Notes: generated by a model from the letters alone, not told the origin. A stretch of 64,000 nucleotides of DNA from Bacillus sp. SB49 (GCF_000469135.2 NZ_CP048117.1:2083501-2147500), one strand, 5' to 3'; shown: positions 43,460 to 52,666, counted from the stretch's first letter. Numbers and translations are program-made.

Positions 43460-43858
43460 CCGAACTTCCTCCTCTCTTAAAAAATCATATCAGTTATTCC
43501 TTCGCCCTTCCTGTCTGTTTGTGCTTTTTCAGGACAGATAAGACGTTTACACTCCCAAAAAAATCCATAATGGATAAATGTCAAAAACTTGTCGTTTCTT
43601 ATGGTTGCTTGTCAGGAATGCTTTCCGTAAAATAGTTGAGTGGGAGACCATTACCGAATGTATGTATCATACAAGCACAGGCAAGGCTGGTAGAAGACCC
43701 TTTGTCAGCCGCAATACCTGTTTTAAACTTTACCAGCATGCGACGTGGTCCGCCTGTACGTAACCTTGACATTAATTAAAACTGGATTTAACATACCGTA
43801 GAGTGTCATTTATTATCAAGGTCGGATCGATAATCTAGTAACAGGAAAGAGGAGAATC
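43460..43858. other. Intergenic stretch, divergent promoters
   Basis: About 400 bp between the AraC-type gene and the heme O synthase gene. It holds the latter's promoter. Two overlapping short open frames (43578-43763 plus; 43599-43772 minus, 57 codons) have no ribosome site and I do not count them. Nothing else recognised. Confidence 0.55.
43766..43794 (+). promoter_or_regulatory. Sigma-A promoter of heme O synthase gene
   Basis: TTGACA (43766-43771), 17-bp spacer, TAACAT (43789-43794). Confidence 0.6.
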
Positions 43859-44776
43859 ATGGAAAGGGAAGATATTCGGACAACAGAGAAACAGCCTCTT
43901 ACAGACATTTTAGCGAAGACTGTAAAAACAGGCATTATCAAGTCTAACCTTGTCCCGATGTTCGCCGGGCTTACATTAGCATTATACACGTATGAATACG
44001 GATTGTTGGAAAAGCTGCCGGAGATAATTTTTGCCTTGATCGGATCGATCATGGTGATGGGTGCTGCCGGAGCGTTCAACAACTGGTATGACCGGGACAT
44101 TGATGCCATTATGGAAAGAACGAAGACAAGGCCGACTGTAACCGGACAAATTAAACCGCGCCAGGTGCTCTGGCTTGCCAGTCTGATGGCCGTTTTAGGA
44201 GTCATCATTTTATCGCTTGCTACTCCGCTCGCAGGATTTCTCGGTTTCCTCGGGTTGTTTTTTTATGTCGTGCCATACACTATGTGGACGAAGCGAAGAA
44301 CCATTTACAATACGGAAGTTGGAAGTTTGTCAGGAGCAACACCGCCTTTAATTGGTTGGGCGGCCATTTATCCGGACATTACACACCCGGCAATTTTAGG
44401 ACTTTTCGTCATCGCACTTATTTGGCAGATGCCGCACTTTTACTCTATAGCCATTAGAAAACAGGAAGAATACACGGCTGCCAAGATACCCATGCTGCCA
44501 GTGGTGAAAGGTGCACGCCGTACTTATATTCAGACGAATATCTATTTAGTTATACTGATCGGCACAAGCTTTCTTTTAGGAACGCTCAGCCTCGGCCTTC
44601 TCCTCGTGTCTCTGCTGCTTGGTATAGGCTGGTTGGTGCTCAGCCTATACGGATACAGGAAGATGGATTCGGAGAAATGGGCAAAATATATGTTCATCTA
44701 TTCCCTCATCCACATGACTGTATTGTTCACTACCGTCATCATCTACTCCCTTATGGGTGTGTTGTTCGGCTTATAA
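43859..44776 (+). CDS. ctaB: Heme O synthase (protoheme IX farnesyltransferase)
   Basis: A 305-residue UbiA-family prenyltransferase with about eight or nine helices that adds farnesyl to heme b to make heme O for terminal oxidases. The Asp-rich site NNWYDRDIDAIMERTKTRPT binds the prenyl diphosphate through magnesium; the second, YTMWTKRRTIYNTEVGSLSGA, is also intact. It stands alone here, away from ctaA and the oxidase genes, which is the setting of the B. subtilis paralogue CtaO rather than CtaB. AAGAGGAG precedes the ATG. Confidence 0.92.
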   Translation: MEREDIRTTEKQPLTDILAKTVKTGIIKSNLVPMFAGLTLALYTYEYGLLEKLPEIIFALIGSIMVMGAAGAFNNWYDRDIDAIMERTKTRPTVTGQIKPRQVLWLASLMAVLGVIILSLATPLAGFLGFLGLFFYVVPYTMWTKRRTIYNTEVGSLSGATPPLIGWAAIYPDITHPAILGLFVIALIWQMPHFYSIAIRKQEEYTAAKIPMLPVVKGARRTYIQTNIYLVILIGTSFLLGTLSLGLLLVSLLLGIGWLVLSLYGYRKMDSEKWAKYMFIYSLIHMTVLFTTVIIYSLMGVLFGL

Positions 44777-44791
44777 TGTCAAAAGCAGTAT

Positions 44792-44820
44792 AAAACACCG
44801 CCTTAACGGCGGTGTTTTTA
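44792..44820. terminator. Bidirectional terminator
   Basis: AAAACACCGCC and GGCGGTGTTTT, perfect 11-bp stem. Separates the heme O synthase gene from the convergent PII gene and touches the latter's stop codon. Confidence 0.9.
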
Positions 44821-45528
44821 TTTATCACTTTTCCCAACGGGCAGATGATTGATGCCGGCCGTGTGCTCCACATCCATGACAAAGGCTATCCCCCGCCCCG
44901 GCTGATTCAGTTTAGCTCCCAATTCGATTGATTTCAGAACGGCATCTGTTTTTTCTTTTTCAATCAATGTCAATATGACTTCCTTTTCCGGCTCAATCAA
45001 CATATTAAACAATCGTGCCTTTTCATGAATGCCTGTTCCACGTCCGGAAAGGATCGTTCCTCCTTCGGCACCTGCCTCCTTTGAAGCTTCCACCACTTTT
45101 TCTGCATCTCCCTTGTTCACTATTGTTACGATAAGATCGTAAGCAAGCGTCTTTTTCACCATTGGCTGAGCCACTTCCTTCCCTCCATCTTCCTCCTCAA
45201 GGCCTAGACCGACCATATGATTGATTCCGCTTATTCTCTTCGCATCAATAACCATCCCTATTCCGCTTCTCGGTTTTTGTAATTGGGCCGTTCTCTCAAT
45301 GGCGTTCATGACCTTCGGGTAAATGGAATCGGATACGAGTGTCAATATAATCTCCCGTTCTCTTTCTACAGGAATACCAAGGAAGCGTTTTTTCTCGTCC
45401 GTCCGAAATCCCTTGCCAAAGAAAGTTGTACCGCCCTGCGCCCCCGCGAGAGTAGATGCATGAACAACTTTTTTCGCCTTTTCCTTTTTAACTATCGTAA
45501 TAATGAGCTTCTGACCGTCCTTCATCAT
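44818..45528 (-). CDS. Fused double PII-like signalling protein
   Basis: A 236-residue protein made of two PII-like (ferredoxin-fold) units in tandem. Unit 1 is about 5-105 and unit 2 about 128-225; they repeat the same landmarks: KLIITIVKKEKAKKV / DLIVTIVNKGDAEKV, AGAQGGTTFFGKG / AGAEGGTILSGRG, and SGIGMVIDAKRISGI / RGIAFVMDVEHTAGI. PII proteins are trimers that bind nucleotides and plug transporters; a double unit would need another oligomer state. The gene overlaps the second DUF1538 membrane gene by 41 bp, so the three form one operon and the protein very likely regulates that transporter. The ligand is unknown. Confidence 0.85.
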   Translation of the reverse strand: MMKDGQKLIITIVKKEKAKKVVHASTLAGAQGGTTFFGKGFRTDEKKRFLGIPVEREREIILTLVSDSIYPKVMNAIERTAQLQKPRSGIGMVIDAKRISGINHMVGLGLEEEDGGKEVAQPMVKKTLAYDLIVTIVNKGDAEKVVEASKEAGAEGGTILSGRGTGIHEKARLFNMLIEPEKEVILTLIEKEKTDAVLKSIELGAKLNQPGRGIAFVMDVEHTAGINHLPVGKSDK

Positions 45529-46255
45529 CCTGATGCTGCTCCTTCCGTTTGTAAATCATCCCTAACACCAAGACAGACAGGATGGGTGCCAGAGCGACGA
45601 GAGCAACCATTCCGAATCCATCAACTAAGGGGTCTCTTCCTTCCATCACGGTAGCAATACCAACAAATAAAGCAAGGACAAATGTCGCCGTCATAGGTCC
45701 TGTGGCTACACCCCCGGAGTCAAAGGCGATGGATGTAAACGTTTTCGAAGAATATTTTACTATAATCAGCGCTAAAATATAGCCCGGCACAACAAAAATC
45801 CAGATGGGTATGCCGAGAATGATCCGGATCATGGAAAGCGCAATGGAAATACCCACCCCGAACGACAAGGTGTATAAGAGAATTTTTTGTGGTATGTATC
45901 CGCCCGACGCCTTTTCTACTTGATGGGTCAGGACGCTTACCGCCGGCTCTGCATAAATCGCTACGAAGCCGATAACGAAGCCGATCGGGATAAGCATCCA
46001 ACGATGGTGGATCGTGGCAAGCTTTTCTCCCATCATCGTACCTGCAGGCATAAACCCAATGTGGACCCCTTGCAGAAAGAAGGAAAGCCCAAGGAAGGTG
46101 AGAAGAAATCCGACAGCGATGTCTTTCATTTTGCTCCAGGATAGCTTGAGGAGAAAGAGTTGAAATAAAACGAAAAGGACTAATAACGGAATTAGAGCCA
46201 CGGCCACGTCCACTAATACGGTTCCGAATCCGTGAAAAACGTCGGCAATCATCAT
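45488..46255 (-). CDS. DUF1538 membrane protein, subunit B
   Basis: A 255-residue membrane protein with about seven hydrophobic helices. DUF1538 landmarks: LQGVHIGFMPAGTMMGE, GFVAIYAEPAVSVLTHQVEKASGG, FDSGGVATGPMTATFVLALFVGIA and DGFGMVALVALAPILSVLVLG. It is a clear paralogue of the gene upstream (same motifs at the same spacing) and overlaps it by 4 bp. Two related half-size subunits encoded together suggest a heterodimeric transporter. The charged C-terminal tail (KRKEQHQDDEGRSE) may contact the PII protein encoded next, whose start lies inside this gene. Confidence 0.82.
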   Translation of the reverse strand: MMIADVFHGFGTVLVDVAVALIPLLVLFVLFQLFLLKLSWSKMKDIAVGFLLTFLGLSFFLQGVHIGFMPAGTMMGEKLATIHHRWMLIPIGFVIGFVAIYAEPAVSVLTHQVEKASGGYIPQKILLYTLSFGVGISIALSMIRIILGIPIWIFVVPGYILALIIVKYSSKTFTSIAFDSGGVATGPMTATFVLALFVGIATVMEGRDPLVDGFGMVALVALAPILSVLVLGMIYKRKEQHQDDEGRSEAHYYDS

Positions 46256-46944
46256 CCATAAATCACCCCAAGCAGCAACACAGAAAGAATCGGCCCTATG
46301 GAGGCAAGGGCAACCAGTCCGAAACCGTCCGTTGCCGAGGTGCGTCCTCTCATGACCGTAGCAACCCCCACTCCAAGAGAAAGAATAAACGGTACAGTCA
46401 GTGGTCCCGTCGTCACCCCTCCGGAATCAAACGAAATCGGAATGAAAGAAGGAGGAGTGAATAATGCCAGCAGAAACACAAGCCCGTACCCCGGGGCTAA
46501 CAGGTATGTAATTGGTACATGGAAAATGATGCGAAGCATAGAGAGGCCAACAAACAGGGCCACACCAAGAGCTACGGCTACTATGAGGATATTCCTCGGA
46601 ATGTCACCTCCGGATACTTGATCGACCTGTGTAGCGAGAACGCGGACATCCGGCTCCGCCACGGTCACAACTAAACCGAGGATGAAGCCAAAGCCTACGA
46701 TTACCCCTACCTTCTTTGTTTTCGACAAAGCAGAACCGATCCACTCACCAACAGGCAACAGTCCGATCTGCACACCAAGCAGAAAAAGGATAAGACCAAT
46801 GCCTACAAAGACGACACCAGCGAGGAATTGAAAGAAAACTTCCATAGGAAGCCAGATGAGGGAAAACTGGAGAATGGTTACAACCAAGGTTATGGGAAGA
46901 ATCGACAGAGTCACTTCCATCACGGTCTCTTTAATATTGTCCAT
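46252..46944 (-). CDS. DUF1538 membrane protein, subunit A
   Basis: A 230-residue membrane protein, about seven helices, paralogous to subunit B: LLGVQIGLLPVGEWIGSALS, GLVVTVAEPDVRVLATQV, FDSGGVTTGPLTVPFILSLG and DGFGLVALASIGPILSVLLLG. The conserved buried Asp, Glu and Pro-Gly elements suggest ion or substrate passage. DUF1538 proteins are uncharacterised; many are linked to PII-like genes. First gene of the three-gene operon. Confidence 0.82.
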   Translation of the reverse strand: MDNIKETVMEVTLSILPITLVVTILQFSLIWLPMEVFFQFLAGVVFVGIGLILFLLGVQIGLLPVGEWIGSALSKTKKVGVIVGFGFILGLVVTVAEPDVRVLATQVDQVSGGDIPRNILIVAVALGVALFVGLSMLRIIFHVPITYLLAPGYGLVFLLALFTPPSFIPISFDSGGVTTGPLTVPFILSLGVGVATVMRGRTSATDGFGLVALASIGPILSVLLLGVIYG

Positions 46945-47054
46945 CGCAAACCTCCTTAATTCCGAATATTCAGTAAATTAACGGCGTACGTTTGATAAGA
47001 ATTTATCTTATTATATCATGAAAAGAATGGAAACATGACCGGATATACTAAATA

Positions 47055-47084
47055 CCTGCCTATCGATGGATAGGCAGGCGATTT
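47055..47084 (-). terminator. Terminator-like hairpin after DUF429 gene
   Basis: CCTGCCTATC and GATAGGCAGG form a perfect 10-bp stem. The T tail is better on the plus strand (ATTTTT); on the minus strand it is weak. Confidence 0.6.
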
Positions 47085-47741
47085 TTAAATGCAGTAATCA
47101 TAGGGATGAAGAGGCGGTTCTGCCGGATACAGCCATGGAGAGTGATAAGCAGGGTCGATCCAATGCCATGCTCCGAGCGCTGCTGCACATGCATCCACCG
47201 TGTGGGATTCTTGAGCAAAGCTTTCGGGAATACCGATTAACTGCTGGCTTTGGAACCAGCGGAGAAGCTTACTGCGAATCTGCAAATCCTTTTTATATTC
47301 CAGTACTTCGGAAAGACTGGTTCCCATTCTCGATCCAATGACCGCACCGGGGTGAACTTCTACCAGGTGGACAGGGTATGCTGTCTCTGCTGTGGTTATT
47401 TCTCGGGACAATCGAATGCCCCTTAATGTAAGGTAGACCATTTTGGTCATGGTAGGAGCCATAATGGATCCCGGTTTCATCCCTAAACTTATTATGAAAC
47501 GTTTCAATTCTTTGTCCTGCTTCCTCTCTCCTCCACCGTCTTCGTACGAGAGCGGTGCGTCCATCCCAATCACTACTTCCGCATGTTCCGATTTTTCTTC
47601 AATAAAAGCAAGGATTTCTTCATCTCCTGCCGGCTGTATATGTGTGTGATAATCCAATGCCTCTCCTTTTCTCTCAAAACAAACCAATACCGTATCCTTT
47701 GTATTGCTCGGACCGGATAAATCGATTCCTATAAAGTACAA
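47085..47741 (-). CDS. DUF429 family protein (RNase H-like fold)
   Basis: A 218-residue DUF429 protein, predicted to have a ribonuclease H-like nuclease fold. Landmarks are IGIDLSGP near the N-terminus, VVIGMDAPLSY with a second acidic residue, AYPVHLVEVHPGAVI and the closing HTVDACAAALGAW, placing Asp, Asp, Glu and Asp as a possible metal site. Its substrate is unknown. Its start lies inside the end of the MFS gene (13-bp overlap), so it is co-expressed with it under the T-box leader. Confidence 0.8.
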   Translation of the reverse strand: MYFIGIDLSGPSNTKDTVLVCFERKGEALDYHTHIQPAGDEEILAFIEEKSEHAEVVIGMDAPLSYEDGGGERKQDKELKRFIISLGMKPGSIMAPTMTKMVYLTLRGIRLSREITTAETAYPVHLVEVHPGAVIGSRMGTSLSEVLEYKKDLQIRSKLLRWFQSQQLIGIPESFAQESHTVDACAAALGAWHWIDPAYHSPWLYPAEPPLHPYDYCI

Positions 47742-48985
47742 GATCCTTCCTCCTCTTTAATCTCTTCATTCAACAGATCGCTCCCTGCGCCGCGAATACA
47801 TATTCTTCGAAGCACCACAGCTCCGCTGAACATAATGATCGTCCCCGTCAGTACGGCCAAGCGTACAGATCCCCACTCCGCAGCAATAGATATAAAAACG
47901 GTCATCATTATGATGAGGACAGCTTCCATCATGCTGTACACACTGGCAATACGTCCCATCATTCTAACAGGAACATGGTTTTGATAAAACGTGTAAAACC
48001 CTGTGTTCGCAAAAGCTAAGGAAAAGGATAGAATAAAGAAACCGGAAGCTGCACCTACAACAGTCGTTGAACATGCATAAAGCAGGTACCCGGCCGACAC
48101 GAAGAGAGGGCCCGTGCTTAACAAAGAAGACGCCTTCCATTTGTGCGTATATCCGGCGTTACACAGAGATCCAACAGCTATGCCCACTCCTGCAACACTT
48201 ACAAGCATCCCGTAAGCAGCATCGGATATATGCAGAACATCTTTCGCAAATACCGCTTCCAGCGAATCGACGGCTGCCGCCATCACCATCATGAATTGAA
48301 ACCAACCATAGATGAAAAAGACCCCCGGAACATGACGGCTGAAGCGGATAACCTCTCTCCAGTCCTCATGGAACATCCGAAATGTAAGACGATGCTCTGC
48401 AGAATCATTTTCTTTTACAGAGACATCAGGGAGCAGTAACATCAATAAACCAGAGAGAAGAAAGGTACCTGCGTTCACATAAAAAGCCGCCTCAGGTGGC
48501 CAAAAAAGTAAGATCAAACCGGCAGCTCCCGGACCGATAAGAAAACCGCCGGACATGACGAAACTTTTCCAAGCTTGAAATTTCTGCCTGTCGTCCTTTG
48601 GTATAAGCAGTGTTGCATAAGTAAGCGAGCTTGGTTCAAAGACAGCGCTTGCCATGTTAACGAAGAAGACAATCACATATATGGCAGGAAGCTCTGTCAG
48701 AAACGCCAGAATCAGGATAGATGCCCCTCTTATAAGATCGAGGAAGATAATCATGTATTTGTGGTTCCATCGATCAATCAAAGTACCTGCCCAAAAGTTG
48801 GTCGATAAGCTGGCCAGTGGTTTCAGAAGATACAGGGCTGCTACAGCCATCGCCGATTCGGTTTTTTCGAAGACAATCAAGTTTAAAGCGATCAGGTAAA
48901 TCCAATCACCGAGGTTGGAAAGTCCAATCGTTGTCAGATACAGCTTATGGTACCTTCGTGTAAAGGGAACGCGGCCGCTCTCCAT
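47729..48985 (-). CDS. MFS transporter under T-box control
   Basis: A 418-residue major facilitator with twelve helices, similar to the MFS_3/enterobactin exporter and macrolide efflux group: LYLTTIGLSNLGDWIYLIAL, FWAGTLIDRWNHKYMII, ASAVFEPSSLTYATLLIP and GMLVSVAGVGIAVGSL. These are usually annotated as drug exporters. Here a complete T-box leader precedes the gene, so its expression rises when a particular tRNA is uncharged; that points to an amino acid or related compound. The ATG at 48985 has AAGGAGG upstream; the frame from 49042 would start within the leader's terminator. Confidence 0.85.
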   Translation of the reverse strand: MESGRVPFTRRYHKLYLTTIGLSNLGDWIYLIALNLIVFEKTESAMAVAALYLLKPLASLSTNFWAGTLIDRWNHKYMIIFLDLIRGASILILAFLTELPAIYVIVFFVNMASAVFEPSSLTYATLLIPKDDRQKFQAWKSFVMSGGFLIGPGAAGLILLFWPPEAAFYVNAGTFLLSGLLMLLLPDVSVKENDSAEHRLTFRMFHEDWREVIRFSRHVPGVFFIYGWFQFMMVMAAAVDSLEAVFAKDVLHISDAAYGMLVSVAGVGIAVGSLCNAGYTHKWKASSLLSTGPLFVSAGYLLYACSTTVVGAASGFFILSFSLAFANTGFYTFYQNHVPVRMMGRIASVYSMMEAVLIIMMTVFISIAAEWGSVRLAVLTGTIIMFSGAVVLRRICIRGAGSDLLNEEIKEEEGSCTL

Positions 48986-49020
48986 AGAATTTCCTCCTTG
49001 TCTATGGTTTTTTAGAGAAT

Positions 49021-49316
49021 AAAAAAAGAACCTCCTCTCCAAGACATTTGTCTTGGGGACGAGATCCTTATCCTCGCGGTGCCACCCCAGTTTACCGATA
49101 CGTCACCATACCGATCTTTTCAAGTACGACAAACTCTGCGTTTGCTTATACCCCTGCTCTGTAACGGGAGCTCCCGTCTTATCATCCCCTGTATGGTTCC
49201 GATAAGAGGCTCGGAGATTTGGTTCAGAAGATATCCGCCTACCCCATTTCCAGCTGCAGGGGTTCTCTGTGAAGCATCAGCTCTTCCTACTCTTCTCTTC
49301 ATCGCCTTTACTATTT
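49021..49316 (-). ncRNA. T-box leader (tRNA-sensing riboswitch)
   Basis: The T-box itself, GGGGTGGCACCGCGAGG on the minus strand at 49072-49089, matches the consensus that pairs with the free CCA end of tRNA. About 230 bases of Stem I and linker lie upstream, with base pairing CGATGAAGAG / CTCTTATCG and an AGTA element. Downstream is a hairpin with CCAAGAC/GTCTTGG and seven T (49021-49066) as terminator. The specifier codon is not certain; TGAACCAAATC suggests CCA (proline) but this is weak. Confidence 0.9.
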
Positions 49317-49321
49317 CTAAT

Positions 49322-49350
49322 ATTATCCACATAAACATAGTTTTTGTAAA
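49322..49350 (-). promoter_or_regulatory. Sigma-A promoter of the T-box transcript
   Basis: Minus strand TTTACA (49350-49345), 17-bp spacer, GATAAT (49327-49322). Confidence 0.65.
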
Positions 49351-49364
49351 GTCCACCTATTTTA

Positions 49365-50216
49365 TTAATTCGTCACGAGCCGTACCCGGTTTCCAGAAGG
49401 GTCCAAAAACATGGGGGTATCCTTGCCTGTAGAACGGTATCCGAGCGCATGGAGACGCTCCGTCGTTTCATCCACCGCGCTGCGTCCGGGGAGCACAAGA
49501 TCGAAATAACGGAGACCCGTTGAAGTGGAAGACGGTGCCGGCGCCCCTTCTCCTTTCCATGTATTAAGACCGATGTGATGGTGATATCCGCGATCGGAGA
49601 GAAATAAAGCCTGTGGAATGGAATCTGCAACGACTTGAAATCCTAACCCTTCTACATAGAAAGTCCGAGCGTCGTCTAAATTCGATACATGGAGATGAAT
49701 ATGTCCGATCCGTGCTTTCTCAGGCATCCCACTCCAGTGTCCGTGCCGTTCACTTAATAAGCTTCCGGCATCCAATGGTTCCGTCGTCATACCGACTCTG
49801 CCATCCTTCCAACTCCATTTCGCGGATGGACGATCATGATAGACTTCGATACCGTTACCGTCCGGATCTTCGAAGTAGAGGGCTTCACTTACCAGGTGAT
49901 CGGCACCGCCTTGTTGGATACCCTCCTTCATCAAATGGGCGAGCAATCGCCCAAGATCGCTTCTCTCCGGAAGCAGAATGGCAAAATGGTAGAGACCCGC
50001 TGCATGTTCATCTTTAGGAACAATTTCGTTATTGGTACGGATGCTCAGAATACTGTGTACGCCATCTGCTGAGAGTTCCACGGTCTCCGGATTTTTCTTC
50101 TGCACTTTCAAGCCAAGAACAGCTGTATAAAATTCGAGAGATCGGGTTATGTCTTTCACCTGAAGTACGACTTTATCTATATGAACGGCCGGGTTACTGA
50201 AGAAATGATGTTCCAA
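49365..50216 (-). CDS. catE: Catechol-2,3-dioxygenase-like VOC protein (CatE-like)
   Basis: A 283-residue protein with two VOC modules, the size and layout of CatE (YfiE) of B. subtilis, an iron-dependent extradiol dioxygenase that detoxifies catechol. Module 1: VHIDKVVLQVKDITRSLEFYT to ALYFEDPDGNGIEVYHDRP. Module 2: IGHIHLHVSNLDDARTFYVEG to PMFLDPSGNRVRLV. Metal ligands would be His in IGHIHLHV, His in HHHIGLNTW and a Glu; the last position ends RVRL, so one ligand is unclear. TTG start with AAGGAGG seven bases upstream. Confidence 0.82.
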   Translation of the reverse strand: MEHHFFSNPAVHIDKVVLQVKDITRSLEFYTAVLGLKVQKKNPETVELSADGVHSILSIRTNNEIVPKDEHAAGLYHFAILLPERSDLGRLLAHLMKEGIQQGGADHLVSEALYFEDPDGNGIEVYHDRPSAKWSWKDGRVGMTTEPLDAGSLLSERHGHWSGMPEKARIGHIHLHVSNLDDARTFYVEGLGFQVVADSIPQALFLSDRGYHHHIGLNTWKGEGAPAPSSTSTGLRYFDLVLPGRSAVDETTERLHALGYRSTGKDTPMFLDPSGNRVRLVTN

Positions 50217-50327
50217 TCCTCTGCCTCCTTTTTCCTACCAGTTTACACGATAACCATTGCCTGACAAGAAGGCACTTTCAAGTAACTTCGTATCCTTCGA
50301 GATACTATGCGGCAGGCACCTCTTTAT

Positions 50328-50831
50328 CTAATCCCTTGTTTTGAGAGCATACAGACAAACCTTTTTATTATTTACGACGACGTCCTGTTCATATACCATG
50401 CCTATCTTTTCTGCTACGGATATGGATGGTAGATTTTCATGATGAATGAGAGCTATCAAGCGACTTATCCTTCGTGCCCTCCCCCGTCGAACGAGGCTTT
50501 CGGCAATTTCCGTCGCATATCCCTTCCTCCAATACTCTTTCCAAATCCAGTAACCAACTTCCATCTCCTGTTGTCCTTCGACGACCTGTGGAACCAAACC
50601 GGCGTGACCTATTCGTTGTCCTGAATCTTTATGAAGTATAATCATCAGTCCATTACGCTCATCCTCAGCATACGCCCGCATTATCCATTGGAGAAACCTG
50701 CGGGTACCATCTCGATCTTTCGTTTTCCCGTCTCCTATGTAACGCATCATTTCCGGTGCTTTTAACATATGGAATAAAAAATCTTCATCCTCCTGAGTAT
50801 ACGGCCTGAGAATTGTACGAGTAGTTTCCAT
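50328..50831 (-). CDS. GNAT family acetyltransferase (RimJ/RimL type)
   Basis: A 167-residue N-acetyltransferase: RTILRPYTQEDEDFLFHML at the start, acetyl-CoA site VGYWIWKEYWRKGYATEIAESLV and NLPSISVAEKIGMVYEQDVVV. Members acetylate N-terminal or small-molecule amines. The ATG at 50831 is set by AAGGAGGAG; the frame from 50885 would pass through a terminator. Substrate unknown. Confidence 0.85.
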   Translation of the reverse strand: METTRTILRPYTQEDEDFLFHMLKAPEMMRYIGDGKTKDRDGTRRFLQWIMRAYAEDERNGLMIILHKDSGQRIGHAGLVPQVVEGQQEMEVGYWIWKEYWRKGYATEIAESLVRRGRARRISRLIALIHHENLPSISVAEKIGMVYEQDVVVNNKKVCLYALKTRD

Positions 50832-50852
50832 GGCTTCTCCTCCTTTTCGGTT

Positions 50853-50883
50853 AAAAAAAGAGACACCTCCAGTGCCTCTTTTC
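50853..50883 (-). terminator. Terminator of the thiamine operon
   Basis: Minus strand AAAAGAG(G)CAC / GTG(T)CTCTTTT, then TTT, overlapping the thiF stop codon. Confidence 0.85.
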
Positions 50884-51901
50884 ATGTTTCAATATATTTA
50901 TGATAAAGCAATTGTGCCTTCTCTGCATCCTTCACCCCGTGAATAAGGGCTCTCCCATCCTTGAACAGGACAAACCGGTAAGTATCGACGGAAAAAGATA
51001 TCAGATGGCTGTTTGCTTTCCAATCGGAAACGCGGGTGGACAACCTTCTGGGCAGGTTTTCAAACATACCGTCTTGGGGCTCGATCGGTCGGACTTGAAC
51101 CGTATCCCGTCCACAGAGAACGGCTGTTTTCATCTTTTTCCGTTGGATCAGGTATGGGTAGGAGGCTGACTCCGAACAGGATGGACATTCCTCATCGGAC
51201 AGACCATCCAGAGAAATCGATGCGTGCTCCCCTTCCCATACATTAAAATAAATCCATTCTCTATTCGGTATTTTACCGGTCAGATATTGTAGAGCCAATA
51301 CCGTTTGATAAGAGGCGGTCATTTGTACGGCGGGACCGATGATGCCCAGTAAGTCACACGAGCCTCCATCTGTGTCGATATAGTCTTTCAAACACTGGAG
51401 ACAGGGAGGTTCTTCAGGATTGATAAAGGCTGCTCCTCCGCTTGCTTCCACGCACCCTCCATAAATCCACGGGATGCTGTGTTTGGCAGAGACATCATTA
51501 ATAAGAAAACGGGTATGGAAATTGTCTGTAGCATCCATCACCAGGTCGACACCTTCCATAAGTTTCTCTGCGTTTCCACTATGAAACTCCTGGACGATTC
51601 CTTCCACGGTAATACAAGAATTGACTTTGCCCAACCGCTGTTCTGCTGCTTTGGCCTTGGCGTGTAACGCCCGGACGTCATCCTCTGTATAAAGATGCTG
51701 CCTTGTAAGGTTGCTCCACTCTACATAATCACGATCAACTATCGTCAATTTTCCAACCCCTGCCCTTGCAAGCATGTCCGCAGCCGCGCAGCCCAGCGCC
51801 CCGGCTCCAATGATCAGCACATGTTTATTCGCCAGGGAATGCTGACCATTCTCACCGATTCCTTTAAAACGCATCTGCCTTGAATAACGATCATTTATCA
51901 C
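50882..51901 (-). CDS. thiF: ThiF adenylyltransferase
   Basis: A 339-residue E1-like enzyme that adenylates the C-terminus of ThiS so that it can be thiocarboxylated. ATP site [21 protein letters not shown], the Arg and Asp of [31 protein letters not shown], and zinc Cys pairs CLQC and CPSC; the candidate catalytic Cys is in GGSCDLLG. The C-terminal 70 residues look like a short rhodanese or ThiS-like extension without an active Cys. Overlaps thiG by 4 bp. Confidence 0.92.
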   Translation of the reverse strand: MINDRYSRQMRFKGIGENGQHSLANKHVLIIGAGALGCAAADMLARAGVGKLTIVDRDYVEWSNLTRQHLYTEDDVRALHAKAKAAEQRLGKVNSCITVEGIVQEFHSGNAEKLMEGVDLVMDATDNFHTRFLINDVSAKHSIPWIYGGCVEASGGAAFINPEEPPCLQCLKDYIDTDGGSCDLLGIIGPAVQMTASYQTVLALQYLTGKIPNREWIYFNVWEGEHASISLDGLSDEECPSCSESASYPYLIQRKKMKTAVLCGRDTVQVRPIEPQDGMFENLPRRLSTRVSDWKANSHLISFSVDTYRFVLFKDGRALIHGVKDAEKAQLLYHKYIET

Positions 51902-52659
51902 TGGATCATCCCTGCTTCCGGGCTGCTTGCCGTACCATACTGCCGTTCCTCCGCACGGCCTGCTTCATACCCAAACCGACCCCCTTCTACGGCAAGCTTC
52001 ATTGCTGCTGCCATCTTTACTGGATCGCATGCTCCTGCTACAGCCGTGTTAAGAAGTACACCATCCGCACCGAGTTCCATCGCCCAGGCTGCATCTTTCG
52101 GACTTCCGATTCCCGCATCAACAATGACAGGAATGTCCGACTGTTCTATGATAAAACGCAGATTCAATGGATTTACAATACCCTTCCCCGATCCGATAGG
52201 GGAAGCACCCGGCATAATGGCATGCACCCCGGCCTCCTCCAGCCGTTTCGCAAGGACGACATCATCAGAAGTATAAACAAGCACAGTGAAACCCTCCTCC
52301 AGCAATTGAACCGACGCTTTCATCGTTTCAAAGGGATCCGGCAGCAGCGTTTTATCACAGCCGATTATCTCGACCTTGATCATATCGCATAATCCGGATG
52401 CTTTCGCTAGTCTGGCAATTCGAACCGCTTCCTCTGCATTCTTCGCTCCGGCCGTATTTGGTAGCAGGGAATACTTCTCTAAATCGATGGACTCCAGGAG
52501 GTTCGGTTCCTCTTCATTAAAGATGTTCATTCTCCGCACAGCGAAAGTAAGTATTTCCGTTCCAGATGCCTCTACCGCTTCTTTTTGCACATCAAATGAC
52601 GGATATTTTCCTGTTCCTAGCATCAATCTCGATGTGAATGTCTCGTTATTAATCTTCAT
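51898..52659 (-). CDS. thiG: Thiazole synthase ThiG
   Basis: A 253-residue TIM-barrel enzyme that builds the thiazole phosphate from deoxyxylulose phosphate, dehydroglycine and ThiS-thiocarboxylate. [23 protein letters not shown] (here FAVRRMNI), [23 protein letters not shown] with the Schiff-base Lys, [27 protein letters not shown]. The ligand-imine Lys is present (KVEI). Lies between thiS and thiF with overlaps or short gaps. Confidence 0.95.
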   Translation of the reverse strand: MKINNETFTSRLMLGTGKYPSFDVQKEAVEASGTEILTFAVRRMNIFNEEEPNLLESIDLEKYSLLPNTAGAKNAEEAVRIARLAKASGLCDMIKVEIIGCDKTLLPDPFETMKASVQLLEEGFTVLVYTSDDVVLAKRLEEAGVHAIMPGASPIGSGKGIVNPLNLRFIIEQSDIPVIVDAGIGSPKDAAWAMELGADGVLLNTAVAGACDPVKMAAAMKLAVEGGRFGYEAGRAEERQYGTASSPEAGMIQ

Positions 52660-52666
52660 TTTTCCT

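Noticed and set aside
43578-43772. Two overlapping short frames, plus (60 codons) and minus (57 codons), before the heme O synthase gene
   Set aside because: Neither has a ribosome site; the minus one covers the promoter of the next gene; no recognisable family.
49120-49356. A 78-codon minus-strand frame upstream of the MFS gene
   Set aside because: It lies entirely inside the T-box leader, whose conserved RNA elements explain the sequence.
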